Assembly (NCBI GenBank): GCA_036345935.2
Contig: JADWOT020000002.1
Location: 19,087,952 to 19,151,951 of the forward strand
Length of the DNA: 64,000 nt
Source of the DNA: Taenia hydatigena
Taxonomy: Eukaryota; Platyhelminthes; Cestoda; Cyclophyllidea; Taeniidae
Reading direction: 5' to 3'
The position numbers and the translations under genes were made by a program. Shown one piece after another: positions 50,915 to 61,907 of the stretch. Under the pieces are notes generated by a model. It saw only the letters and a program-made list of their open reading frames with translations, did not search any database and was not told the DNA's origin. The first letter of the stretch is position 1. Every line of letters begins with the position of its first letter.

Positions 50915-52080
50915 CTCATGAAACCACAATATATTTGAGGTTTAACCACTGATGACATCGCTATTGTTTCATGATGATGACGTCTACTAAAATAACGTGA
51001 CTACTCATGAAAGCCTTGCCATTACTTCCACAATTCACATGTTTGACGAATGCGCAAACTCATAACTACTATTCTCCCGAAAATTCATGTAAAATCACAT
51101 GGAATCATAAATATTATTTATTTGAAGGGACGAGGATCAAAACTAATAGCTTCACACGATTAACAGATCATCATAATTGTATGTCTGCCTCCCATATTGC
51201 ATGGCAAAGCTTCACTTTGTTTATCAAAGATTCCTACCCAAGCGTCCTTTCCACCCCCGTCGTCTGCGGTCATAGGCTCAGAGTCGAAGCCGGCACTTCA
51301 CAAAAGCCATCATATGACTTGTGGTTGTTTTGCTAAACCCGTTCTGCATCACCAATCACCAGCAACTCTACTTCATACTACGACGACACGATCCCATCTT
51401 GTAAATTCACGTGTCGTTGTGCGATCTCAAGCACTAGAGAGTGAGAAGAGACAGTTGAGTAGACAACGAATGATGCTTTGTGTACAACATCCACACACTG
51501 ACGACGTCTCAACTTGTATGTCGTCTCATCTTCTCAACACAATTTATCCTCGCATCATTTATACCATATTTTATTTTAGCAATTCAAAGCTTAAAGTAAT
51601 ATCAGACAAAAGGCAACAAAACCCTACACTCTCCGGTTATCACTACTGCTCACCGTATTTGGAGTCAACTCAGTTCAGTGTGTTCCAGTTAACTGTTCTC
51701 ACAGCCCTTCTTCTGCCAACGATATGAACAATAAAAGGAAGGATTAGGTGGTTTCTCGCTCCAAAGTTGACTAATTAAGAGATAAGGCATTCAAGTTATC
51801 GGTGGAACTGAAGAATTAGCTCTCTGCAGTGACACTGAACACATCAGCGTAAATGGTAGCGTTGGATAGTCTGCAATGGGCACATTGAAAAAGAAACTGA
51901 AGGACTCAAGGCAAAGGCCGTCAAAACTTCCGTCTTGCTGGCTCCTAACTGGATGGACAGTTCATTCAGCAGTGTCAAATTTTAAAGGCACATATTGTGA
52001 CACTGTCACCAAAAAGCATTGACAGGAGCTAATTATTTGTAAAGTAGAGAGGAAGGAAAATTCAATCTAAGAAAGACGAA
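50915..52080 (+). repeat. Module R2, copy d (5' truncated)
   Basis: It begins in the middle of R2 at TCATGAAACCACAATATA and continues to the CACTGTCACCAAAAAGCATT region. It lies upstream of the intact VAL gene in the same orientation, the arrangement also seen at pseudogene A. The 260 bp at 51223-51482 are identical to 58459-58718 in copy e, whereas the flanks differ much more. Confidence 0.85.
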
Positions 52081-52718
52081 GATGTTGTTGGTTATGCAGT
52101 ACATCCCACCATAGTCATTTTTGCCACGCGCCTACACAACCTATCTCGAACTAGGCATTTCCTAATTTAATAGCAGTGGGACGAATGAGGGACATTATCT
52201 ATCATAAACACAGTGAGAGTTGTCTATGGAAGACTCAGTAGAGGGGACCATTGCATATTTTGTGGCATAGAAAATGCACTAATGCTCATGGAGGGTGAGG
52301 TGTTGACAAGTTGTAAAGTTTAAAATAGTGAGGTAGGGTATCATCCGACGCCATCATCTACGCATAAATGTGATAATGCTCTACAACCCCAAATTTGCTG
52401 CAATCTGGTTGTCTGCCAGTGATTTGGTCTGTTGGAACTAGAACTGTCAGAAGGCAGCTAAACGTGACTGCAGTGCCTATGGATCACATGGTCAGGATCA
52501 GAACACTTGAGTCCTTTCAAATCCGCCTACTCTGCAAACTGTGTCTGCTATTACATTGGAAATGTGAAATGAGAGCAAGTCTAATCAGCAGATCTACAAT
52601 TCAAAGTCGGCTTGACCTGGGCCATGAGTGGAGGGGGGATTATATCAACCAATGTGATGCCATAGACTATTTGATTACACCACTTCCAACCATATCACAC
52701 CACACCCCAAGTTTCACG

Positions 52719-52725
52719 TATAAAT
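52719..52725 (+). promoter_or_regulatory. TATA element of the intact VAL gene
   Basis: TATAAAT lies 45 nt upstream of the start ATG at 52764. The element and its surroundings (CACGTATAAAT) are conserved at pseudogenes A and C, which supports it as the core promoter. Confidence 0.55.
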
Positions 52726-52763
52726 GGGTGAAATTATTTCTCCCTGCCAGTCTCCTTGCCACG

Positions 52764-53859
52764 ATGATATGTGCACGGAATGGTGAGTTGTTCATTACTT
52801 ATCATCTCCCACTATCATCCCCTTATCCTCAACTGTTGCTCTGCACACTTCTCGATGTGTCAGGTCTCTTCGTGAAGGTGGTCTTCAGCCTGATCACTCT
52901 CATCGCCATGGTAACCTGTTATCGGCCCGCACCGGACGAAAGGGACCAACTTCTTGAGGCTCATCTGAAAGTCCGTGAAAATGTACAACCACCTGCTCGC
53001 AGGATGCGACTACTGGTACGTTCGCTCCCAACACCTGCGTGGTTGACTAGACATGTGTTGACCCTATAATCTGTTTGGCGTGTAAATGTTCTTTGTCTAG
53101 AGGTATTCGAAAGAATTGGAGGGTCTGGCACAACGTTGGACCAGGTTGTACGACTTCAAAACTCCCTTCACGTGGCCCTACCATATAGCTGCACGAAATT
53201 TCGTCGTTATTAGTGGCAAAAGGCCAAACATTACTGAGGGCGTGTGTGCCTGGAAGAAACAAGCCAAACACTACAATTATTACAACAACTCCTGCACAGG
53301 GTCCTGTATTCACTACACACAGGTGAGGAAATTGTGCGTGTGTGCTACTCATGACATGCAGAGTATAGACACAATCCAATCTACCCAGCGAAGCCACTCA
53401 CTCCTTACTACTGAGTGTCTACCTAAAATGCTGTGTGGATAGGAGAGGTGTAAAGGATAATGAATGATTTAGTAAGGGAATGGTGCGTCCTGTCATGCCT
53501 TTTTCTCTACCTGAACAGTTGGTGTGGGCAACCACGGCCGAGGTAGGCTGTGCAATGCAGCAATGTGATGGCCTTGTGCCTAATTTAAAGAATCCACAAT
53601 ATTTGATTGTGTGTGGTTACAGGCCTCCGTAAGTTCTGTTTCATCTGATCGTGTGACCGATGAGAAACCTATCGATACACCACTACGTGCGCATTCCTTT
53701 AGAATTAGATACTCCTGGTTTCGGCTACCATACAAGCAAGGACCCAGCTGCAGCAAATGTCCTAGTGGATGGATATGTCACCGCAACCAATGCGCTAAAA
53801 AGAAGAGGAGCCATTACACAAATGTAACTGTTCCAGCCTGTGTGGTACATAAGGAGTAA
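52764..53859 (+). CDS. Venom-allergen-like protein (CAP/SCP domain), intact, five exons
   Basis: Exons: 52764-52782, 52864-53015, 53101-53322, 53519-53628 and 53703-53859. All introns are GT-AG, the phases fit, and the model gives 219 aa. Residues 1-25 form a signal peptide (hydrophobic VVFSLITLIAMVTC), so the product should be secreted. The CAP fold follows: LLEAHLKVRENVQPPA (near 36-51), YSKELEGLAQRW (59-70), WKKQAKHYNYYNNSC (near 108), the signature CIHYTQLVWATTAEVGC (126-142), NPQYLIVCGYRPP (near 156) and a Cys-rich tail, YKQGPSCSKCPSGW. Of the four CAP tetrad positions (His, Glu, Glu, His) the first three read Thr78, Arg89 and Gln111; only His128 remains. An otherwise conserved Cys is Tyr at about residue 74. 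VAL proteins of flatworms are secreted at the host interface or act in reproduction; a specific role cannot be told here. The poly(A) signal is at 54018. The start is chosen because the 19-nt first exon and its GTGAGTTG donor recur in copy C. Confidence 0.85.
52783..52863 (+). other. First intron of the VAL gene, 81 nt, in frame
   Basis: Donor GTGAGTTG, acceptor GATGTGTCAG. The length is a multiple of three with no in-frame stop, so retention would insert 27 residues before the signal peptide's hydrophobic core and still leave an open frame. Copy C keeps the same donor and acceptor with a 57-nt intron, also a multiple of three. That both copies keep the sites favours splicing. Confidence 0.6.
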
Positions 53860-54017
53860 TTGCGTGCTATCTGTACTGGCTGCAGCCAAAATTATGTGCT
53901 GCGGATCGGTCGCCATTTCTCCAAGTACTCTCACCACATTTTTCCACTTTCCCACTTCTTAAGCTCTGTCAATTCTCTGGTATGCCTTCTTTGTTTTCTA
54001 CTTTGCCTTTCTGGCGA

Positions 54018-54023
54018 AATAAA
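54018..54023 (+). terminator. Poly(A) signal of the intact VAL gene
   Basis: AATAAA lies about 160 bp after the stop codon, within the conserved 3' flank. Confidence 0.45.
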
Positions 54024-54109
54024 TACATACAAACTCACATATCTTGATGAATGTGGCCATGAGGAGAGGGCATCTTGTGGGGCGTAACGATGGGAGTGAG
54101 GCGAATAGG

Positions 54110-54310
54110 GTGATGAGAAGGTGAGTGTCTGGGAGATAGTGCTGTGTGCGGTGAAGAAGAAGGAGGAGAAGAAGAAGGAGACGTGTTTGCCTCAAGAATA
54201 GAAGCCCACGAGCTGTAGATCCAGTGCCAACGTTGCGAATTCGTCTCTATAATGCAGCATGAAATGGAAGCAAATGGCGAATAGGTCCGATGTTCAGGAA
54301 ATGTCCTCTA
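54110..54310 (+). repeat. 3' flank of VAL unit, copy B
   Basis: It contains AAGAATAGAAGCCCACGAGC, ATAATGCAGCATGAAAT and ATAGGTCCGATGTTC, matching 63470-63610 (copy D) in the same orientation and 55300-55440 (copy C) in reverse. A GAAGAAGGAGGAGAAGAAG microsatellite precedes it. Similarity to the other copies stops near 54320. Confidence 0.7.
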
Positions 54311-54319
54311 TGAAGAGCA

Positions 54320-54955
54320 GGGACCAAATCACACGAAACCTAATTGGTAATGTCGAATAAATGGCATAATAGTGCATTTTAGGAGATCAGAATGCAATAT
54401 TTTGTCCAAAAGAAGTCGCAAGAATCCTTGGCATTTTGTCATGATTATCATGGTAATTGCGATGTTCCTATAAATTAAAAGAAGTAGTAAGTTTAATAAG
54501 CCCTTGGCTACCTTATGTTTTCGAGGCCACTCCTTAGACAATTAGTGATTGTACGCTTTCGACGCTCAATTCGAGGCGCATATTATTATTTGCTTTAAAA
54601 AAGCTTAAGATGCGGGCAGTCTTACTTTCCTCACTCATCCTGATTGCAAATTTGCCTCAGAAAGTGTCACTTCTTTCCTCACTTTTGGCAAGCAATCCGT
54701 GGTGCCACAATTACTTCGAGCCCTCAATCTCCATTTACGTTGCAACGTTATCATCAGCTTTTACTCTGTCCACGTGTCATTCCTGCTGCATTCGTTAGGA
54801 TCTAACATTTTCATTATTAGTGCTGTGTTTCCTATGCCTGCTGTAATATACCTAATGCCTCTTTGTGGACTTGCAGCGAAACTCACCTCTTCCATTGGTG
54901 TAGTGCTGCATTCGTGGTCGAATTTCGTTGAACAGAATTCAGTAGAATTTGAAAA
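54320..54955. other. Unique spacer between VAL copies B and C
   Basis: About 0.6 kb separates the tail-to-tail units. Short frames only; no recognised gene. Confidence 0.5.
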
Positions 54956-54959
54956 TTTA

Positions 54960-55560
54960 CTGTTGCGGACGTGACTACCTTGCTAAACATAGCCCATTGT
55001 CATTCTGGCACAAGGACATGCCACATCACTTCACATATTATTTCCTCGACAATACGAATTCGTTGGAGTTTTGACAACTCATTCGATGCAAAGAGGGATG
55101 GGGCAAAAGTGACTGAAGGCACCCCTGCTTGCACAGCTGTTTGCGTCCAACTACATCTCTCAATAGCCCACTTCATGGGTCTTTTCAAATGCGATCAGCT
55201 TTACTCCCTGTCAACATCCCAAGCGCGACAATACATGGGATGTAATTCATCTACGAGGGTAAAGGCAGTGAACTTACATTGAGTGCAAATTGAGCATGCC
55301 CCTGTTCTCCATGCCGTACACCTTTGAACATCGGGACTGTTTGCAATATGCTCCCATTTTATGCTACATTATGGAGACGAATCCTCAACGTTGGCACTGT
55401 CTCTACAGCTCATGCACTTCTCTTCTTAAGACAAACGCATCTCCTTAATCCCCTCCACCAAGCGCATCACCACCTCCAAGACTTGTTTCCTTCCTATCAT
55501 CTCCTTCTCCTTCCTCTTCACGCCACGCGCAATATGGTGCCTTTCCACCACACACCGCAC
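54960..55560 (-). repeat. 3' flank of VAL unit, copy C
   Basis: On the minus strand it carries GATGAATTACATCCCATGTA, TTGGGATGTTGACAGGGAGT and GACAATGGGCTATGTTTAGC, the same blocks in the same order as at 63680-63960 (plus) and 28060-28300 (minus). Confidence 0.75.
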
Positions 55561-55774
55561 TCACCATCTCCTCATAGCAGCAGTCATTAACACCTGTGTG
55601 TTCATGTGCATTTATTCTGCTGACAAGAAGGAGTAGGAAATAAGGAAAACATACTAGAGAGGTGACGGAGCTTATAATGTGGTAGGGTTAAGAAGGGTAG
55701 TGAGAGTACTTGGAGAGGTGGCAATTGATTTGCAGCACATAATTTTGGCTGTAACCAGTACAGATAGTAGAAGA

Positions 55775-56849
55775 TTAGTCCTTATAAACTACACAGGCTG
55801 GCACAGGTACCTTTCTGCCATTCTTCGATGCAAGTGTCGAGTGACGTAGATGGCCTTTCCGCTCTTGATGCATTGGTTGCCGATGCAAGCATAACTTTCA
55901 GAAAATTGCTGCAGCTGGGTCCCGCCTCATACGGCCGCTGTCCTTTGTGGTTCCATCTAAAGGAATGAGCACATAGCAGTGCACTGATATGCTTCTCATC
56001 AATCGCACCATCAGACGATACCTAACTTACTCAGGCCTGTAATTACACACAATCAAATATTGTGGATTCTGCAAACTAAGTATAATGTCGTTGCATCGCT
56101 GCGTTGCACAGCCCACCTCATTCGTGGCTGCCCACACCATCTGTTCAGGTAGAGAGGAAGGCATGGCAAGGCGTACCATCTCGTACCAAACCATTCAAAA
56201 CCACATCATCATGCCCCTATATCCACACAGAAGACAAAATGGACACTCTGCTTGTCATGGGTAGCACACACACACAATTTCCTCACCTGTGTGTGGTGAA
56301 TACAGGACCCTGTGCAAGAGTTCTTGCAATAATTGTAGTGTTTGTCTTCTTTCTTGCAGGCATAGACGCCTTCAGTGATAGATGGCCTTGTGCTACTGAT
56401 AGAGATAGTGTTTGTGTAACTCTACGGTATCCTGAAGAAAGGAGAGGTTCGAAGCTGCACTGCTTGACCCAATTATCTGTCGGATGCTCCAATTCTTTAG
56501 ATTACTTCCACACAAATGAAAACAAGCTTAATGGACCGCTGCAAAGAGCAATTTTACGTAAAAGAGATTGTAGTGTTAAAAAATGTCTGGTCAATTACGA
56601 AGGTGTTAAGAAGGAACTTGCCCATAGTTGCATATTACTGGCAGTAGGATTTACATATGCGCGAACTTTTTAACGAGCCTCGAGAATTTGGTTCCGTCCC
56701 ACCTTTGTGGGTGGCTAACGCGCCGTCATGGCGGTGACAAAGATGAGGCTAAAGACCACCTTCACAAAGGCACCTGACACAGCGAAAAGTGTGCAGGGCA
56801 ACAGTTGAGCATGAGTAATTAGCAACTCACCGCTCCGTATGCATATCAT
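55775..56849 (-). pseudogene. VAL (CAP/SCP domain) pseudogene, copy C
   Basis: A minus-strand paralogue facing the intact gene. Exon 1 at 56831-56849 is again 19 nt with a GTGAGTTG donor. Exon 2 starts at 56773 and is broken by TAG at 56715-56717 just after the signal-peptide core, with another TAA farther on. Exon 3 (56287 to about 56517) has stops in its first half and has lost its acceptor (AG to GG), but ends well (EGVYACKKEDKHYNY, NSCTGSCIHHTQ). Exon 4 (56031-56140, 110 nt) is fully open and reads NEVGCATQRC and NPQYLIVCNYRP. Exon 5 (about 55775-55956) starts with GQRPYEAGPSCSN, which is closer to the family norm than the intact copy, then shifts frame. It is not expected to give a functional CAP protein, but it shows the ancestral residues. 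Confidence 0.82.
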
Positions 56850-57480
56850 CGTGGCAGAGACAAGGAGAGCGAGATAATCCTACCCATTTATACGTGAAAT
56901 AGGGCATTGTGCGATATGGCAAGAAATGGCCTGATAAAACATATTGTGGCATCACACTGGTTGAGATGATCCTATCGCTTATGGTCCAGGTCAAGCCAAC
57001 TTGGATTTGCAGATCTGCCGACTAAACTTACCCTCATTTCACATTTCTAACGCAACAGCAGATACAGTGTGAAGAGTGGCCTGATTTGGAAGGACTAAAG
57101 TGTTCTGATTCTGACCATGTGATCCATGGGCATCGCAGTCACGTTTAGATAATTTCCACTAGTTCTTATTCCAGCAGACCATTTCAGAGACAGACGATCA
57201 AATTGCAAATTCTTGAGGTTGTGCGAGCACTCCCATCTTCATGCAAAGGCAACGGTGACAGATGATGCCCTACCTCACTCTTTCAAATTTTACAATATGT
57301 CAACGTCTCGCCCTTCAATAATCATTATTGCACTGTTCCATGCCACAAAGTGTACAATAGTCCCTCCCACTCATTCTTCCATATGCAACATTCTGACATT
57401 GGGAATGAGAGATTGCAATTCGCTCACTGCGTTGATGACAGTTAATGTCCCTCATTTGTCTCGACGCCATTAAATCGGGA
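56850..57480 (-). repeat. Promoter and 5' flank of VAL unit, copy C
   Basis: On the minus strand this matches 52290-52760 (copy B) and 29720-30330 (copy A): TGACCATGT or a variant, TGATCCATGGGCATCGCAGT-type sequence in complement, CGTTGACA...TTGTAAA and CACGTATAAATGGG-type TATA context. All three VAL copies therefore share about 0.5 kb of upstream sequence. Confidence 0.7.
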
Positions 57481-57629
57481 ACTGGTTAGTAGGAGACAAG
57501 CTGAGTGCGCGTGGCAGAGAAATGGATTGTGGTAGGATTTGCTGCATACGGAGCAACTACGCACACCATCAGAAATGCGGGATGGCTGCATTCAACCACA
57601 CTTATGGTTTGCCAAGTGAAGGCAAAATT

Positions 57630-57940
57630 TATGCACAGATGATATTTACTAGAACAAAAGATGGCCAGAAATTATTTACACAAATGTACGCAAACTGATT
57701 TTGTTAGATTGGATTGCAAGCAATGGAGGGAAGTTGTGCAGATGACAATGGCTTTAGTAAGGCCCTCTTCATCACGAGGCTTTGGTAAGAGCTAAGTGTT
57801 GTGTGCCCACAAATCTGATGCTTAGGCTGTGGACAAGATCGGTCAATCATAGTGGACAGTCAGTCACACGGATAATGATTGCCAACCAAATCAAATCACC
57901 TTCATTTCTTGAAGATTTAAGTCCTTGCAATAGGCATTTG
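57630..57940 (-). repeat. Module R3, copy 2
   Basis: Same orientation as 46040-46485: ACAAAAGATGGCCA, TAGGCTGTGGACAAGATCGG and TCAAATCACCTTCATTTCTT. Here it abuts an R2 module in the opposite orientation, so the usual R2-R3 order has been rearranged at about 57945. Confidence 0.75.
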
Positions 57941-57944
57941 GCTA

Positions 57945-58756
57945 GCATTGACAAAGCACTCGCTCTGACTTGATGTGCACCTCAAAGCGCTGCATGAATC
58001 ATGACTGCTGCTACAGAATCATCGCATTCAATTCTTTCTGTCAAGCTGAGATCATCACCGCAAAACAATGGCTCCATTGCTCTCTGTCGGTCTTGTCCAT
58101 TCCCTATACTTCCCTCACTTTTCCATTAACAAGACATTAATAAATTGCAACGTTCTCCAACCACAACATTTTTGAGCTTTAGCAGCTGATGGCATTGCTC
58201 TTGCTTAATGATGATGACGTTCACAGAACGTCGTGATTTTCTATGAAAGCCTTGCCATTACTTCCACAATTCACATGTTTGATGAATGCACAAACTCATA
58301 ACTGCTATTCTTCCAAAAATTTCTGTAAAATCATATAAAATCATGGATACTATTTGTTTGAAGGGACGAAGATCAAAATTCATAGCTTCACACGATCAGC
58401 AGATCACCACAATTGTATGTCCGCTTCCCATATTGCATGGCAAAGCTTCACTTTGTTCATCAAAGATTCCTACCCAAGCGTCCTTTCCACCCCCGTCGTC
58501 TGCGGTCATAGGCTCAGAGTCGAAGCCGGCACTTCACAAAAGCCATCATATGACTTGTGGTTGTTTTGCTAAACCCGTTCTGCATCACCAATCACCAGCA
58601 ACTCTACTTCATACTACGACGACACGATCCCATCTTGTAAATTCACGTGTCGTTGTGCGATCTCAAGCACTAGAGAGTGAGAAGAGACAGTTGAGTAGAC
58701 AACGAATGATGCTTTGTGCACAACATCCACACACCGATGACGGAGTTGTTCACCAT
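57945..58756 (+). repeat. Module R2, copy e (both ends truncated)
   Basis: It starts inside R2 at about TTGACAAAGCACTCGCTC and stops at CACACCGATGACGGAGTTGT, where the next R2 begins head to tail. It contains the 260-bp tract (58459-58718) identical to copy d and the frame reading KPALHKSHHMTCGCFAKPVL. Confidence 0.85.
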
Positions 58757-59632
58757 TAGTAGATACGCGACGCTATGCTTGGCCTTCAAACGACACTGTT
58801 TAATACCATTGTGCTGGATTAACTACTTAGATCAAGGAACGTTCACTTCCATAGCTATCATTGGCAAAGTAGTCACTCTAACTCGATGTGCGCCTTAAAG
58901 CGCTGCGTAAAACATGACCGCTGCTACAAAATCATTGTAGCCAATTCCCATTGTCAAGCTGAGGTCATCGCCGTAAAGGTTGGTTCCATTGCTCTCTGTT
59001 GGTCTGTTCCCACTTTTCTATTTACAAGACATCAATAAATTGCAGAGTCATGAAACCGCCGAATTTTTGAGCTATAATCCTTGGCAGTATTGCCATTATT
59101 TCATAGTGATGACGTCCACTAAACAGCGTGATTTTCCATGAAAGCCTAGTCATTACTTTCACAATTCCATTCAACATCAAGATTCACACGTTTGATGAAC
59201 CCAAAGACTCCCAAATGCTATTCTCTCAATGATTCATGTAAAATCATGTGAAATCATGAGCAACATTTGTTTAAAGAGACGGAGCTCTTAATTACTGGTT
59301 TTACATGACCGTCAGATCATCATAATTTTATGTCTGCTTCCCATATTGTAACACGCAACTTTGCCTTTGCAACTGGAGTTTCCTGCTCATCGTCTAAGTT
59401 CGCATGCTCAAAGCTGAAGCCGGTATTTCACAAAAGCTATCATATGACCAGTGTCTGTTGTGTTAAACCCGTTCTGCATCACCGATCATTAGCAACTCTA
59501 ATTCATGCCGCAAAGACACGATCGCATCTTGTAAATCAACTTCTCATTGTGGGTCCCAAGAGCCACAGAGTGGAAAGAGACAGCTGATCAGACAATGAAA
59601 AGTGCTTTATGTACAACATCCACACACCGATG
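58757..59632 (+). repeat. Module R2, copy f
   Basis: The cleanest 5' end of the module (TTAGTAGATACGCGACGCTA). It lies in direct tandem with copy e, with a period of about 0.8 kb, and is followed by R3. The conserved frame reads KLKPVFHKSYHMTSVCCVKP. The 3' third found in copies d and g is absent. Confidence 0.82.
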
Positions 59633-59639
59633 GCTTTTC

Positions 59640-59960
59640 TACTTTTATATCCATTCCTGTCCTTGTCAGGAATCATCAGATGTGTAACTGACTTCCAGCA
59701 CATTCCAAAGATCGTGCTCATCTTCCGTCCCTCTTTTGTTTGTATAGATCCGCACTACCTGCAATAGGTAGATAGCAACGCGATCATTACAGTTATGATT
59801 GACTGATCTTGTCCACAGCCTAGATATGATGCTTGTTAGCACCCAGATTAGCTCTTACTCTAGCTTCGTAATGAAGAGGGTCTTGCTGAAGTCATTGTCA
59901 TCCGCACAACTTCCATCCATTGCTCATAATCTAACCCTACATAACATCCGCTTGCACAAA
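59640..59960 (+). repeat. Module R3, copy 3
   Basis: Forward copy with CACATTCCAAAGATCGTGCT, ATCTTGTCCACAGCCTA and TGCTGAAGTCATTGTCATCC, matching 63090-63400. It follows R2 copy f directly. Confidence 0.75.
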
Positions 59961-61900
59961 TTTGGGCCAAATATGAAATATTTGGCATCGCGTCCTCTTT
60001 AGATAATCCAATTTGACAATTTGCTTTCATTAATCCATTCCACTGAAATAACCACCCATCATTCTCTCTTTTTGCGCAATTTTGATGTTTATGTTTCAAT
60101 AAGCGCTGTTAGGTCAGAGAAAGCCAAAAATATATTGGAGATTGTACTTCCCTTTCTTTACTTGGTTCTTACATTCGGGGGTTATTTTATAACCCTACTT
60201 TAACTGCCTTTGCATTAGCGTTGGTTCGAACCGCCGCAGGAAAGCAAACGTGTTGCCGATTCCTCTGAAGCAAATACGTGGCTTTCTCACCAGCCGACAA
60301 TCGATCATTTTCAAGGTAAGATTTGAGATTCCATACCACGTGCGTAGTAATAACAGTAACATTGACATCGTTTGTCATTTCCAAATAATTTCTGTGGTTA
60401 CCATGCACATAGGATCTATTCATTTCTCAATTTCGCCCACCATAACAGATAATTTTCGCGAAACGCAACCGGATTCCATAATAGCGTCTGCCGATAATCC
60501 CGAGATGAACGTAAAAGAAGTTGTCATTTATTCCTTACAGGACTTAATCCATACCTTAGCGCGATTCGTAGTTTCCCTTAAACGGTATCCAATCTACCCC
60601 ATTTAGCAGCCTGGGATCAAAGGCAGAGGAGGACAATAATGCGGTATCTCTACGATGCTCAACAATTGATCATTGGTCAATCAGAAGGGATTATGCGCTG
60701 CCAAAGAGTCTCCTCGCAGCTCATTCGTGCACTTGAAATAATATCTATTCCCACTCAGCTTTGGCGCGTGCCTATCACTTCATTCCTATTAAGCATTGCA
60801 GCACTAGCCTCATCCAATTACAGGTGCACCTCGGCATGCCAACCATCTTAGGCTAGCGAATAAGAGCTAAAAGCCTAAGCCAGCCATTCCGCACACAAGC
60901 ATTGGTAAAATGGATCGGCGTTTACCACTGACTCACGCGATCCCATTGTAAGGTCGCGATAGTGCCACTTGGTGCAAGTTTGCTTTGCATAACAAAGACA
61001 TGAACATCGGAACGCATTTACTTGTAGTAAATCAGAACCGTTCAGTATTAACAATTAAGTGTTTGTGAGCAACTGCAGGGCGTCCTTTATCTTTACACCA
61101 CTCAATGTTGGCATATTTGAGGTGTGGTTTAGAGACACTACGTGTTTAGTCCATTTTAGCTCTGACATTAATTTTTCTCTGAGTTATCGACCAACACAAA
61201 CTGCATTATCGTACCGACACCACGCAATTTGGAATTGAATAATTTTGCCGAGACATGCGAATAATGTGCTGCCCTCATCGCGCTTGTGCATTTGTAGATA
61301 CATTTGCTGGCTCCTCACTATTGCACAAATGTCGGTCTTAAGTCTTCGCGAAAATCCCGTTTATTGCCAGTTGTGAAGCATTTGCTTCATTCTCACGTGC
61401 AGCATGCTAATAAGTTTTGTAACTATCGTGAATATCTCTCTAAAGAGATATTAGTCCTTTACTGAGAATCGTTGCAAAATTAACCAAAATAGTCTTCTTA
61501 TCCGCATCCACTTGCATCGAAAGTGTCTCTAAAAGTAGCTCTGCAAAGTGTCATTTGGAGCAAATTAAAAGAAGATTCTACGTTGATAACTGGTGAAGAA
61601 AGGCCTCACAGCTCTAAGTCGTGTCTCTTGTCAATTGGTATTTCGTGTTGGATGCTATGTTTCATGCCGAGTGCTCTGATGACTTTGAAGAGTAATTGCT
61701 TTGACCTGCAAACAAATTGATCGTTGTACGCGCGTCATGTGATGGCAAGCGTGGGTGAGTGTGAGCGGGCTCTTTGGTAACACGAAGAGGAGAGGTGCAA
61801 AATCCTTTGAGCATCTTAATCTGTTGTAGGTGAACAAACGCTGCAAATGTTTCAAGCATAATAAAATTCTTTTCTACTTTACCAGATGCAGTGTCAAAAC
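59961..61900. other. No supported gene
   Basis: Frames of up to 118 codons (60250-60606) appear here. The frame at 60021-60203 ends in a hydrophobic stretch (ILEIVLPFLYLVLTFGGYF) that would span a membrane if translated. None has a partner exon or family resemblance. Confidence 0.35.
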
Positions 61901-61907
61901 TGAAGGA

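Noticed and set aside
52395..52763. In-frame extension upstream of the VAL start
   Set aside because: It lacks an ATG start, crosses the conserved TATA element, and corresponds to promoter sequence in the other VAL copies.
53047..53397. 116-codon minus-strand frame
   Set aside because: Antisense shadow of exon 3 of the intact VAL gene.
56104..56673. 189-codon plus-strand frame with hydrophobic segments
   Set aside because: It is the complement of exons 2-4 of VAL pseudogene C; the hydrophobic VVFVFF segment is the reverse of the KHYNYCKNSC motif.
60220..60245. GGTTCGAACC resembling a tRNA B box
   Set aside because: A palindromic decamer with no acceptor, anticodon or D-arm pairing around it.
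60021..60851. Series of plus-strand frames with membrane-like and Ser-rich segments
   Set aside because: No two frames can be joined by convincing splice sites with matching phase, and no family resemblance was found.
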